Part shown: one piece after another, positions 6,280-12,109 of the stretch
Position numbering within the stretch: the stretch's first letter is position 1
Layout: each line of letters begins with the position of its first letter
Source: Prevotellaceae bacterium UBA1720
GTDB taxonomy: Bacteria > Bacteroidota > Bacteroidia > Bacteroidales > Bacteroidaceae
Direction: 5' to 3'
NCBI GenBank assembly: GCA_002317475.1
Contig: DCIS01000167.1
Span: forward strand, 1 to 12,109
DNA length: 12,109 nucleotides
The notes under the pieces: generated by a model
Database searches by the model: none
The model's input: only the letters and a program-made list of their open reading frames with translations
Told to the model about the DNA's origin: nothing
Program-made: the position numbers and the translations under genes

Positions 6280-7782
6280 TTAGTTCTTAAACTTATTTAT
6301 TGCGTCGATATATGCTTCAACGGAAGCGGTTACGATATCGGTATTGGCAGCAAAACCATAGTAGACGTTCTTGTCGAACTCTACTGATTGGTGAACCTTG
6401 GCTAGGTCATCAGAGCCCTTTGAGATGGCTTGGATAGTAAACTCCTTCAAGGTCATTTCGCGGCGAATGATGGTCTTTAGTGCCTTCAATGCGGCATCTA
6501 CAGGACCGTTGCCACTGGCTGCAGCCTCAAATTTCTCGTTGCCGATCAACAGGCCGATACTAGCTACCGAACGTGTGCCCTTTCCGGCTGTTACCTGTAG
6601 GTAATCCAGTTTGACGTTCTGTGTTGCACTGCGTTCTGCACCTGCCAGGATCAGGATATCATCGTCGGTCACCTCCTTCTTCTTGTCTGCCAAAGCCAGG
6701 AAGTCTGCGTAGATCTTGTCCAGTTTTTCGCCCTCGACGTCCACACCATTGATGTGCAGTCTGTGCTTCAAGGCAGCACGTCCACTGCGTGCGGTCAGTA
6801 CGATGCTGGCCTCATCGATACCTACCTCCTTGGGATCCATGATCTCGTAGGTGGAGGCATTCTTCAGCACACCATCCTGATGAATGCCGCTCGAGTGTGC
6901 AAAGGCATTCTTGCCCACGATAGCCTTGTTGGGCTGTACGGGCATGTTCATCAGTGAACTGATCATGCGACTCGTGGGGTATATCTTCTGTGTATTGATA
7001 TTCGTAGTGATACCCAGGTCGGGGTGCGTCTTGAAGATCATTGCTACCTCCTCCAGCGAGGTGTTACCTGCACGCTCGCCGATACCGTTGATGGTCACCT
7101 CCACCTGGCGTGCACCGTTCAGCGCACCTGCGATGGTGTTTGCTGTAGCCATTCCCAGATCGTTGTGACAATGGGTTGAGAGGATACTCTTGCCGGCAGC
7201 GAAGGCATCTACGTGCTCATACAGGTATTTGATCTTTTCACCATACTCGTAGGGGGTGCGGAAACCCGTGGTGTCGGGGATGTTGCATACTGTTGCACCA
7301 GCCTTCGTTACAGCATCTATCACGCGTGCCAGGTACTCGTTGTCCGTGCGGCCAGCATCCTCAGCGTAGAACTCCACGTCTTCCACATAGCGCTTGGCAT
7401 ATTTTACAGCAGCCACGGCACGCTCGATGATCTCCTCGGGCGTAGAGTTGAACTTATAGCGGATATGGCTCTCGCTTGTGCCGATACCCGTATGTATGCG
7501 TCCTCGCTTAGCGTACTTCAGCGCCTCGGCTGCCACGTCGATGTCCTTCTCCACGGCGCGTGTAAGGGCACAGATGGTGGGCCATGTCACAGCTTTGCTG
7601 ATCTCAATCACGCTGTTGAAGTCACCGGGTGAAGAGACGGGGAAACCTGCCTCAATGACGTCTACTCCCAAAGCCTCCAATTGGCGTGCCACTTGTATCT
7701 TTTCTACTGTATTCAACTGGCATCCGGGCACCTGTTCGCCGTCACGGAGGGTCGTGTCAAAAATAAAAAGTCTGTCACTCAT
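6280..7782 (-). CDS. leuA: 2-isopropylmalate synthase
   Basis: First committed leucine enzyme: condenses acetyl-CoA with 2-oxoisovalerate to 2-isopropylmalate. 500 residues, the normal size of the shorter bacterial LeuA. DTTLRDGEQVPGCQLN (9-24) carries catalytic R13 and metal ligand D14. STHCHNDLGMA (202-212) carries H204 and H206, and NGIGERAGN (232-240) carries N240. The catalytic barrel is followed by IVGKNAFAHSSGIHQDG and, from about residue 385, the C-terminal regulatory domain that binds leucine in this family (AASGNGPVDAALKAL and following). LeuA and CimA in this operon differ clearly: LeuA has VPGCQLN after the DGEQ motif, CimA has TSGVAFS. It is the first gene after the promoter at 7878-7909, with a leader of about 90 bases. 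The ATG start has AGAAAG a few bases upstream. Confidence 0.97.
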   Translation of the reverse strand: MSDRLFIFDTTLRDGEQVPGCQLNTVEKIQVARQLEALGVDVIEAGFPVSSPGDFNSVIEISKAVTWPTICALTRAVEKDIDVAAEALKYAKRGRIHTGIGTSESHIRYKFNSTPEEIIERAVAAVKYAKRYVEDVEFYAEDAGRTDNEYLARVIDAVTKAGATVCNIPDTTGFRTPYEYGEKIKYLYEHVDAFAAGKSILSTHCHNDLGMATANTIAGALNGARQVEVTINGIGERAGNTSLEEVAMIFKTHPDLGITTNINTQKIYPTSRMISSLMNMPVQPNKAIVGKNAFAHSSGIHQDGVLKNASTYEIMDPKEVGIDEASIVLTARSGRAALKHRLHINGVDVEGEKLDKIYADFLALADKKKEVTDDDILILAGAERSATQNVKLDYLQVTAGKGTRSVASIGLLIGNEKFEAAASGNGPVDAALKALKTIIRREMTLKEFTIQAISKGSDDLAKVHQSVEFDKNVYYGFAANTDIVTASVEAYIDAINKFKN

Positions 7783-7804
7783 AATCTTTCTACGCTATAC
7801 CTTA

Positions 7805-7840
7805 TTATATATTAAGAAACGGGGTATGTTGTTCGTTCAT
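7805..7840 (-). CDS. Possible leader peptide in the leuA 5' UTR
   Basis: An 11-codon frame, MNEQHTPFLNI then TAA, lies in the leader between the leuA promoter and leuA, preceded by CAGGAAC. It has one Leu (CTT) and one Ile (ATA) codon near its end. A partial helix, TAAGAA..ACG with CGTTTCTTA, could enclose it. A branched-chain attenuator would normally show a run of Leu/Ile/Val codons and a T-tailed hairpin; neither is present, so this may be chance. Confidence 0.2.
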   Translation of the reverse strand: MNEQHTPFLNI

Positions 7841-7868
7841 GTTCCTGTGCCTCGTTCTTCTTATAAAT

Positions 7869-7877
7869 ATTGAGCAA
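7869..7877 (+). repeat. ATTGAGCAA repeat, copy 1
   Basis: A 9-base sequence ATTGAGCAA at the expected leuA transcription start. It recurs in the same orientation at 7900-7908 (31 bases away, about three helical turns) and at 8016-8024. A shared regulator site is possible. Confidence 0.4.
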
Positions 7878-7909
7878 CAAAGTTACGAATAAAAAGAAAA
7901 TTGAGCAAA
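7878..7909 (-). promoter_or_regulatory. Promoter of the leu operon
   Basis: On the minus strand, TTTG (7909-7906) is followed by exactly 20 bases and then TAACTTTG (7885-7878). This matches the Bacteroidota sigma-70 consensus TTTG / TAnnTTTG and its usual spacing. The predicted start is near 7873, leaving an untranslated leader of about 90 bases before leuA. Confidence 0.75.
7900..7908 (+). repeat. ATTGAGCAA repeat, copy 2
   Basis: Second copy of the 9-mer, overlapping the leuA -33 box. With two more bases (ATTGAGCAAAT) it matches the third copy at 8016-8026 over 11 bases. Confidence 0.4.
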
Positions 7910-7918
7910 TTATTTGCT
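7904..7918. promoter_or_regulatory. Candidate operator: 15-base palindrome over the leuA -33 box
   Basis: AGCAAATTATTTGCT is a perfect 15-base palindrome around one central base. It covers the TTTG box (7906-7909) of the leuA promoter, where a bound dimer would block RNA polymerase. The AG..CT ends and AT-rich centre recall Lrp sites, but the arms are two bases further apart than in the E. coli consensus. The regulator is unknown. Confidence 0.45.
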
Positions 7919-7955
7919 GTTTTTTAACCAAAACCCTCATTTAACTGCAAAAATG

Positions 7956-7987
7956 TTTGTTTTGCACCCTGTATTGTGCTAAATTTG
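7956..7987 (+). promoter_or_regulatory. Promoter of the phosphopantetheinyl transferase gene
   Basis: TTTG (7956-7959), 20 bases, then TAAATTTG (7980-7987) matches the Bacteroidota consensus and has the same spacer as the leuA promoter. The start of transcription would fall at about 7991-7994, on or next to the ATG at 7992, so the message may be leaderless or nearly so. A second TTTG at 7961-7964 offers a shorter, less favourable spacer. Confidence 0.65.
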
Positions 7988-7991
7988 TAGT

Positions 7992-8576
7992 ATGAAAGTT
8001 TTCCTGCGTGATGATATTGAGCAAATGGGGCAGACCGAGGTTGATGAACTTCTCCTCAGGCTTCCAGAATGGCGACGAGAGCAAGCTTTGCGTTTCAAGC
8101 ATCTGTCTGGACGGCGCGAGTGTGCTTCCGCTTTCCTGCTTCTTGCCGATGCTTTGAGGTCGGAGTATGGCATTACCCATATTTCTCCCTTTCTCTTGAG
8201 CGATCATGGTAAACCCTCATTGGTGGATCATCCCGACATTCATTTCAATCTCAGCCATTGCCGTTCGGCAGTCCTTTGTGTGATCGATGACTCTCCTGTA
8301 GGGTGTGATGTCGAAACTATCCGCACTGTCCGCCCCAGTCTTCTAGCTTATACCATGAGTGCTGAGGAGCGAGCCTTCATCGAGTCCTCTCCCAACACCG
8401 ACCTGGCCTTCACCATGTTATGGACTAGAAAGGAAGCCCTTCTCAAACTTACGGGCGAGGGGGTAGGGAGCGCCATGCACCACATTCTCCTTCCCGAGCG
8501 CCTTGCTGATGCTCGTATCCATATCGATACAACTATCTGTGAGGGCTATGTGTATAGTGTGGCGAGGAAACTCTGA
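7992..8576 (+). CDS. 4'-phosphopantetheinyl transferase, Sfp-like
   Basis: Transfers the phosphopantetheine arm of coenzyme A to a serine of acyl carrier or peptidyl carrier proteins, in the cytoplasm. 194 residues, shorter than Bacillus Sfp (about 224) but in the range of compact members. Motifs in order: HGKPSL (72-77), HFNLSHC (84-90), VGCDVETI (103-110) with magnesium ligands D106 and E108, and WTRKEALLKLTGEG (144-157) with K147, E148 and K152. All key residues are present. The N-terminal REQALRFKHLSGRREC resembles the CoA-phosphate contact region of the family. It is divergent from leuA and has its own promoter. No polyketide or peptide synthetase genes are nearby, so the main target is probably the fatty acid ACP; whether the genome has another (AcpS) cannot be seen. 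It ends 4 bases before the convergent HHH gene ends. Confidence 0.92.
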   Translation: MKVFLRDDIEQMGQTEVDELLLRLPEWRREQALRFKHLSGRRECASAFLLLADALRSEYGITHISPFLLSDHGKPSLVDHPDIHFNLSHCRSAVLCVIDDSPVGCDVETIRTVRPSLLAYTMSAEERAFIESSPNTDLAFTMLWTRKEALLKLTGEGVGSAMHHILLPERLADARIHIDTTICEGYVYSVARKL

Positions 8577-8580
8577 GAGG

Positions 8581-10698
8581 TCAGATTTTTACTTTCGCCT
8601 GTACCGTGATGTCATTCTTCACTGCGCTGTAGATGGTTTGCAGGCTACTGCCCTGCTTGTCGCGATCAAAATAGCGGGTGATGCCATACTTCAGTTCCAG
8701 TGTCAGCAGTTTATCCCATAGTTGGCAGCGTACGATGCTAGAGGCGCGTACACCATGCCCACTAAATGATGGGATATATGTCATTTCCGAGACATTCGCT
8801 TCGTATAGGTAGATGCGGCTGTCATAGTCATCCGTGTGGAAATAGATGCCATTGACAGTGAAGGAGAAGACTCCTTCCTTCGGTGCTTTGATTCCGTGTC
8901 TGTCTTCGTTTCCGTTTTCGTTTTTAGGCCGAGTTTTCGTTTTTACCTCGTATTTCACCATGCTTCCCAGTGCTTCGCCGTAGCTTCCCTGTTGTGTGTG
9001 GAACATGGCAGAGTGTGTAAAGTGCCATTGTTCGTTGGGGGAAGACATCAACCATTGTAGGCGGAGGCGGTGATCCGTGATCAGCCCGTCAGACTGCTCT
9101 TTCTGCTTGATGTTATACCTTATTTTTATCGTGCTGCGTCTGGTTATTTGGCATGCACCATCCGTCATGGCATCCCATCCACCGCTGCTTTTTTTCAGTC
9201 CATAGCGTGGCCAGGGGTTGTAGAAAACATCCATGTAGGCAGCCAGTTGCACGCCATCCCAGGGCGAGGCATCCAGTCGTAGCATGCCACCCGTCTCGTT
9301 TTGCACCGCTCCACATTCGCTCAGAGCACTGCTATAGAAACTATAATAGTGGTAGTTGTAGTATCGCTGCAGGGCAGTGATGGTGTATCGGGCAGATGGT
9401 CTCCAGCTGACGCCATTGAGGGTGGCAATGCCATGATGCTGTCCATTGTGAGCTGTTTCGCCGAAGATGTTCCAGCGGTATGCCTCGTAGCTGTAGTTTG
9501 CCCCCAAAGCACCAAACCTATTCCCTTGTGGATAGAATCGGCGATAGGTGGTCGTTCCTGGTTCCAGTGTCCTGTCCGTCTGCTGATAGTAACCCGTCAG
9601 TCCCGTACGCCATCCTCCCCGGTGCCAGGTCAGGTTTCCGCCCATGGCATCCACGCTCAGCACCCCTTTCTTGTTGTACTCCAACTCTGTGCGGTGATAG
9701 CCATCCTTTACGATGGTCTTTACTGTGGAGGGGCTATCCTTATCCTCTGAGGCATTGAGGGTGGCATCCCATTTTCTGTGACTGTAGAATACGGAGAGAG
9801 AGATGTGAGGTAGGGATAGAGTGGTGGCTATGCCTCGCATGAAGTTAGACTCGTCTGTGCTACGTGCGGGACGGATCCCTTGTGATTTCCTTTGCAGGGC
9901 AGTATTCCATTTGCCCATACCGAAACCTTGGTTCAGTACCAGTCCCTGTCCGAATGCAATTTTGTAGTCTCCTGTGGCAAGGGATGTCAGGCGCAGTCCA
10001 TTACTTGTGTGTGAAAGTGGCATATCTTGTAAGTAAAGATATGCTCCATAACTATCAATGCCACGCTCTCCTGCGTCGCGTTCCATCTTGATTCCGGCGG
10101 CGAAGTGACCGGGTATTACCATGCGGTAATAAGCCTTGTTGTACAATGGAGATCCCCGATATCCTTTCTGAATCAAATACCCTCGGCGATGGTAGAGGGG
10201 AATGTCGATACGAGTGGCAAACTCGTTTTGCCTATACTGCCAACTCTTCTTCCAATCCTTTTTCCATGTCTCTTTCAAACCGTCAGCATGAAGTGTGTCT
10301 CCTTGGTTTGTGTCTGCATGCTCTGCCTCGTCTACATAGAAGAATAAGGGGAGATACTGGCGTTCCTGGTAACTGATGCTGGTGAGGAGGATGAGTTCGT
10401 TGAGGCTGTGCATGCCATGGTGGTAATCGCGGTATTGTACAATCTGCTCTATCTGCCTCTCTGACAGGAAAGGGATATGGCGCAGTTGCTGGGGTGTAGC
10501 CGTGTTGATATTGAGTGGGTGGAGATGGAGCTGCTGCAGTTCCTCGACGTAATCGCCCCAATCCTGCTGGTCGGCCCAGTCCTCGTTGGTAGTGAGGAAT
10601 TCCATGAACTCCTCCCACTGCATAACACGTTGCCCCTTCATGGTCAGTGAGGCCAGAAGGGGCAATAGTATGATTATGGTCAGACGACGTGGCGTCAT
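8581..10698 (-). CDS. Helix-hairpin-helix domain fused to an outer-membrane beta-barrel
   Basis: 705 residues. A signal peptide (MTPRRLTIIILLPLLASLTM, then KGQ) is followed by an acidic, Trp-rich stretch (28-57). A ComEA-like helix-hairpin-helix region lies at about 62-108, with NINTATPQQLRHIPFLSERQ and then QYRDYHHGMHSLNEL, a double HHH pattern. From about residue 160 to the end there are alternating, aromatic-rich strands with Gly/Tyr turns and no hydrophobic helices, as in an outer-membrane barrel; the last strand ends TVQAKVKI. HHH motifs usually bind DNA backbone, so DNA handling at the cell surface is conceivable, but no function is established for the family that I know. Residues near 590-605 (KTKTRPKNENGNEDRHG) form a polar loop encoded by a repetitive stretch. 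It starts 50 bases after the MscS gene stop and may be cotranscribed with it. Confidence 0.82.
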   Translation of the reverse strand: MTPRRLTIIILLPLLASLTMKGQRVMQWEEFMEFLTTNEDWADQQDWGDYVEELQQLHLHPLNINTATPQQLRHIPFLSERQIEQIVQYRDYHHGMHSLNELILLTSISYQERQYLPLFFYVDEAEHADTNQGDTLHADGLKETWKKDWKKSWQYRQNEFATRIDIPLYHRRGYLIQKGYRGSPLYNKAYYRMVIPGHFAAGIKMERDAGERGIDSYGAYLYLQDMPLSHTSNGLRLTSLATGDYKIAFGQGLVLNQGFGMGKWNTALQRKSQGIRPARSTDESNFMRGIATTLSLPHISLSVFYSHRKWDATLNASEDKDSPSTVKTIVKDGYHRTELEYNKKGVLSVDAMGGNLTWHRGGWRTGLTGYYQQTDRTLEPGTTTYRRFYPQGNRFGALGANYSYEAYRWNIFGETAHNGQHHGIATLNGVSWRPSARYTITALQRYYNYHYYSFYSSALSECGAVQNETGGMLRLDASPWDGVQLAAYMDVFYNPWPRYGLKKSSGGWDAMTDGACQITRRSTIKIRYNIKQKEQSDGLITDHRLRLQWLMSSPNEQWHFTHSAMFHTQQGSYGEALGSMVKYEVKTKTRPKNENGNEDRHGIKAPKEGVFSFTVNGIYFHTDDYDSRIYLYEANVSEMTYIPSFSGHGVRASSIVRCQLWDKLLTLELKYGITRYFDRDKQGSSLQTIYSAVKNDITVQAKVKI
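8915..8945 (-). repeat. Short direct repeat in the barrel gene
   Basis: TTTTCGTTTTTA occurs exactly at 8915-8926 and 8934-8945 (plus-strand reading), next to further TTCGTTT-like units from about 8904. It encodes the Lys/Asn/Thr-rich loop of the HHH/barrel protein. The repeat could change in length by slippage, but most changes would shift the frame. Confidence 0.55.
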
Positions 10699-10748
10699 AA
10701 TGTCCGACAGAATATACTGTGTGTTTGGAGTTAGTGACTGCGAAGGGT

Positions 10749-11678
10749 TTAGTCCACCTTGTTGATAGTAAGATGGGGATAGGGGAAACCAATACCCTGG
10801 CGGTTGAACTCGGAATAGATCTTCTCCTGAGTGTCAAAGAACACACCCCAGTAGTTGGCACCTTCTGTCCAGAGACGAACGGTGAAATTGACGGAACTGT
10901 TGGCCAATTCGCATACACGGACGAAGGGTGCTTCGCCGCCATCCTTGATGATGCGCTGGTCCTGATTGATGATCTCCGCGATGACTGTCTTGACCTTCTC
11001 GATATCCTCGCCGTACTCCACGCCGATGGTGAGGTCTACGCGGCGATGAGGTTCAGAACTGTAGTTGGTGACGGTGCCGCTGGAGAGCGAACCGTTGGGT
11101 ACATGGATCTGCTTGTTGTCCACGGTGACAATGATGGTGTGGAAGATCTGGATCTCTTTGACCGTACCGCTGACGCCCTGTGCTTCGATGTAGTCGCCTA
11201 CGCGGTAAGGCTTGAACAGGAGTATGACGATGCCACCTGCGAGGTTCTGCAGGTTACCGCTAAGTGCCATACCGGCAGCCACACCAAATGATGCGAGCAG
11301 GGCGGCAAATGAGGTGGTGTTGATACCCAGTGCACTGACAACGGTGATGATCAGCAGCACGTTCAAGAGCACGCTGACGATGCTGCGCAGGAAACTCTGG
11401 ATGGTGGGATCCATCTGTCGGCGCTCCATCATGCCGATGAGAATCTTCTTGATGAAGTTGATGATGGCACGACCTACGAAATAGATCAGGACGGCGATGA
11501 GGATGCTCTTGCCTGCCTCTACTGCGTATGAGGCACACTGCTCCATGACGTGCTGGAGGGTGCTGGTGTCACCAGAGATCAGTTCCTTGGCCGTTTCGGT
11601 CATCTTCTCGGGCGCATTCTGTACTAAGGTGTCGACAGCATTCTCTGCTGCTAGGGGATCTGCTTCTAGGAAAATCAT
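10749..11678 (-). CDS. Mechanosensitive channel, MscS family
   Basis: Small-conductance mechanosensitive channel of the inner membrane, opening under turgor stress to release solutes. 309 residues against 286 in E. coli MscS. The first 50 residues are polar and slightly acidic, probably periplasmic. Hydrophobic segments lie at about 57-79 and 95-117. The pore helix follows, LGINTTSFAALLASFGVAAG and MALSGNLQNLAGGIVILLF (117-155), with the Ala/Gly packing pattern typical of TM3. The beta domain starts KPYRVGDYIEAQGVSGTVKEIQIFHT (156-181) and contains the PNGS loop (194-197), then the C-terminal alpha/beta vestibule. The start ATG is 11 bases after the purA stop, so the two are probably cotranscribed; I see no functional link between them. 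Confidence 0.93.
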   Translation of the reverse strand: MIFLEADPLAAENAVDTLVQNAPEKMTETAKELISGDTSTLQHVMEQCASYAVEAGKSILIAVLIYFVGRAIINFIKKILIGMMERRQMDPTIQSFLRSIVSVLLNVLLIITVVSALGINTTSFAALLASFGVAAGMALSGNLQNLAGGIVILLFKPYRVGDYIEAQGVSGTVKEIQIFHTIIVTVDNKQIHVPNGSLSSGTVTNYSSEPHRRVDLTIGVEYGEDIEKVKTVIAEIINQDQRIIKDGGEAPFVRVCELANSSVNFTVRLWTEGANYWGVFFDTQEKIYSEFNRQGIGFPYPHLTINKVD

Positions 11679-11689
11679 GGTTGTAAGAA

Positions 11690-12109
11690 TTACTTGCGGT
11701 TAATGGTTTGTGCGCGGTCGGGACCTACGCTGACAATGGTGATGGGGGTCTCGAGTTCCTTTTCCAGATAGTCGATGTATGAAGCAAAGGCTGCGGGGAA
11801 CTGGTCGGGAGAGGTGATACCTGTCAGGTCGGTCTGCCATCCGGGAATCTCCTTGTATACGGCCTTCCAACCCTCGGTCTCGTAGGGCATCTCGGTGGTG
11901 ATGACGCCATCCTTCTCGTATGCCACACAAGCCTTGATGGTCTCGAATGTGTCGAGCACATCACCCTTCATCATGATGAGCTGGGTCACACCGTTAATCA
12001 TGATGGCATAACGCAGTGCTACGAGGTCCACCCATCCACAACGGCGGTTACGTCCGGTTACGGCACCGTACTCGTGTCCGATTTCGCGGATCTTGTCGCC
12101 TGTCTCGTC
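11690..12109 (-). CDS. purA: Adenylosuccinate synthetase, C-terminal part (5' end outside window)
   Basis: The frame is open to the right edge of the window, giving the last 139 residues of an enzyme of about 420-430. It makes adenylosuccinate from IMP, aspartate and GTP, on the path to AMP. The visible part starts DETGDKIREIGHEYGAVTGR, then NRRCGWVDLVALRYA, which matches the conserved TGRxRRxGW substrate loop. KGDVLDTFETIKACVAYE follows; here KGDVLD takes the place of the usual KLDVLD around the guanine-binding segment. SVGPDRAQTI near the end matches STGPDR. No internal start is needed: the reading frame before GTG at 12031 is clearly the same protein. It leads into the MscS gene 11 bases downstream. 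Confidence 0.95.
   Translation of the reverse strand, partial: DETGDKIREIGHEYGAVTGRNRRCGWVDLVALRYAIMINGVTQLIMMKGDVLDTFETIKACVAYEKDGVITTEMPYETEGWKAVYKEIPGWQTDLTGITSPDQFPAAFASYIDYLEKELETPITIVSVGPDRAQTINRK

Noticed and set aside
7783..7877. T-box or amino acid riboswitch in the leuA leader
   Set aside because: The leader is about 90 bases, lacks a T-box motif and a specifier stem, and has no T-tailed terminator hairpin.
10283..10942. A 219-codon open frame on the minus strand crossing the barrel gene start and the MscS end
   Set aside because: It overlaps two well-supported genes in another frame. Its Pro/Arg/His-rich composition is typical of an out-of-frame reading, and it has no recognisable motif.
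1..12109. CRISPR array, tRNA or rRNA genes, transposase genes
   Set aside because: No regularly spaced repeats, no tRNA-like cloverleaf or rRNA segment, and no transposase or integrase protein motif was seen.

Overview
The window looks like chromosome of a Bacteroidota bacterium, most likely Prevotella-like. The reasons are two matches to the Bacteroidota promoter pattern (TTTG, 20-base spacer, TAnnTTTG), weak or absent Shine-Dalgarno sequences, proteins that resemble remembered Bacteroides/Prevotella homologues, and a helix-hairpin-helix/outer-membrane-barrel protein of a type I associate with this phylum. The genus is an inference.

Left two thirds (137-7909, all minus strand): one long branched-chain amino acid operon, transcribed right to left from a clear promoter at 7878-7909. 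The order is leuA, a DUF559 nuclease-like gene, leuC, leuD, cimA, leuB, then a secreted TPR protein. LeuA makes 2-isopropylmalate for leucine. CimA closely resembles the Leptospira enzyme that makes (R)-citramalate from pyruvate, which feeds isoleucine. LeuC/LeuD and LeuB can process both products, so the operon encodes two entry enzymes and one shared three-subunit pathway.

The most unusual structure is at 5749-6274. An AT-richer DUF559 gene is bracketed by inverted copies of a GC-rich hairpin repeat and sits between leuA and leuC. The left repeat is translated as a 21-22 residue extension of LeuC. The element appears to end exactly where LeuC family similarity (TLFDKIW) begins. The DUF559 stop overlaps the leuC start (ATGA). 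This looks like a small mobile or spreading unit that inserted into an essential biosynthetic operon and supplied a new translation start to the downstream gene.

The divergent intergenic region (7783-7991) holds the leuA promoter, a 15-base palindrome on its -33 box, a repeated 9-mer (ATTGAGCAA), and a second promoter for the plus-strand gene so close to its ATG that the mRNA may be leaderless.

Right third: a plus-strand Sfp-type phosphopantetheinyl transferase (7992-8576) ends 4 bases from the end of a convergent minus-strand HHH/beta-barrel outer-membrane protein (8581-10698). Upstream of that, on the minus strand, are an MscS-family channel (10749-11678) and the 3' part of purA (from 11690 to the window edge).
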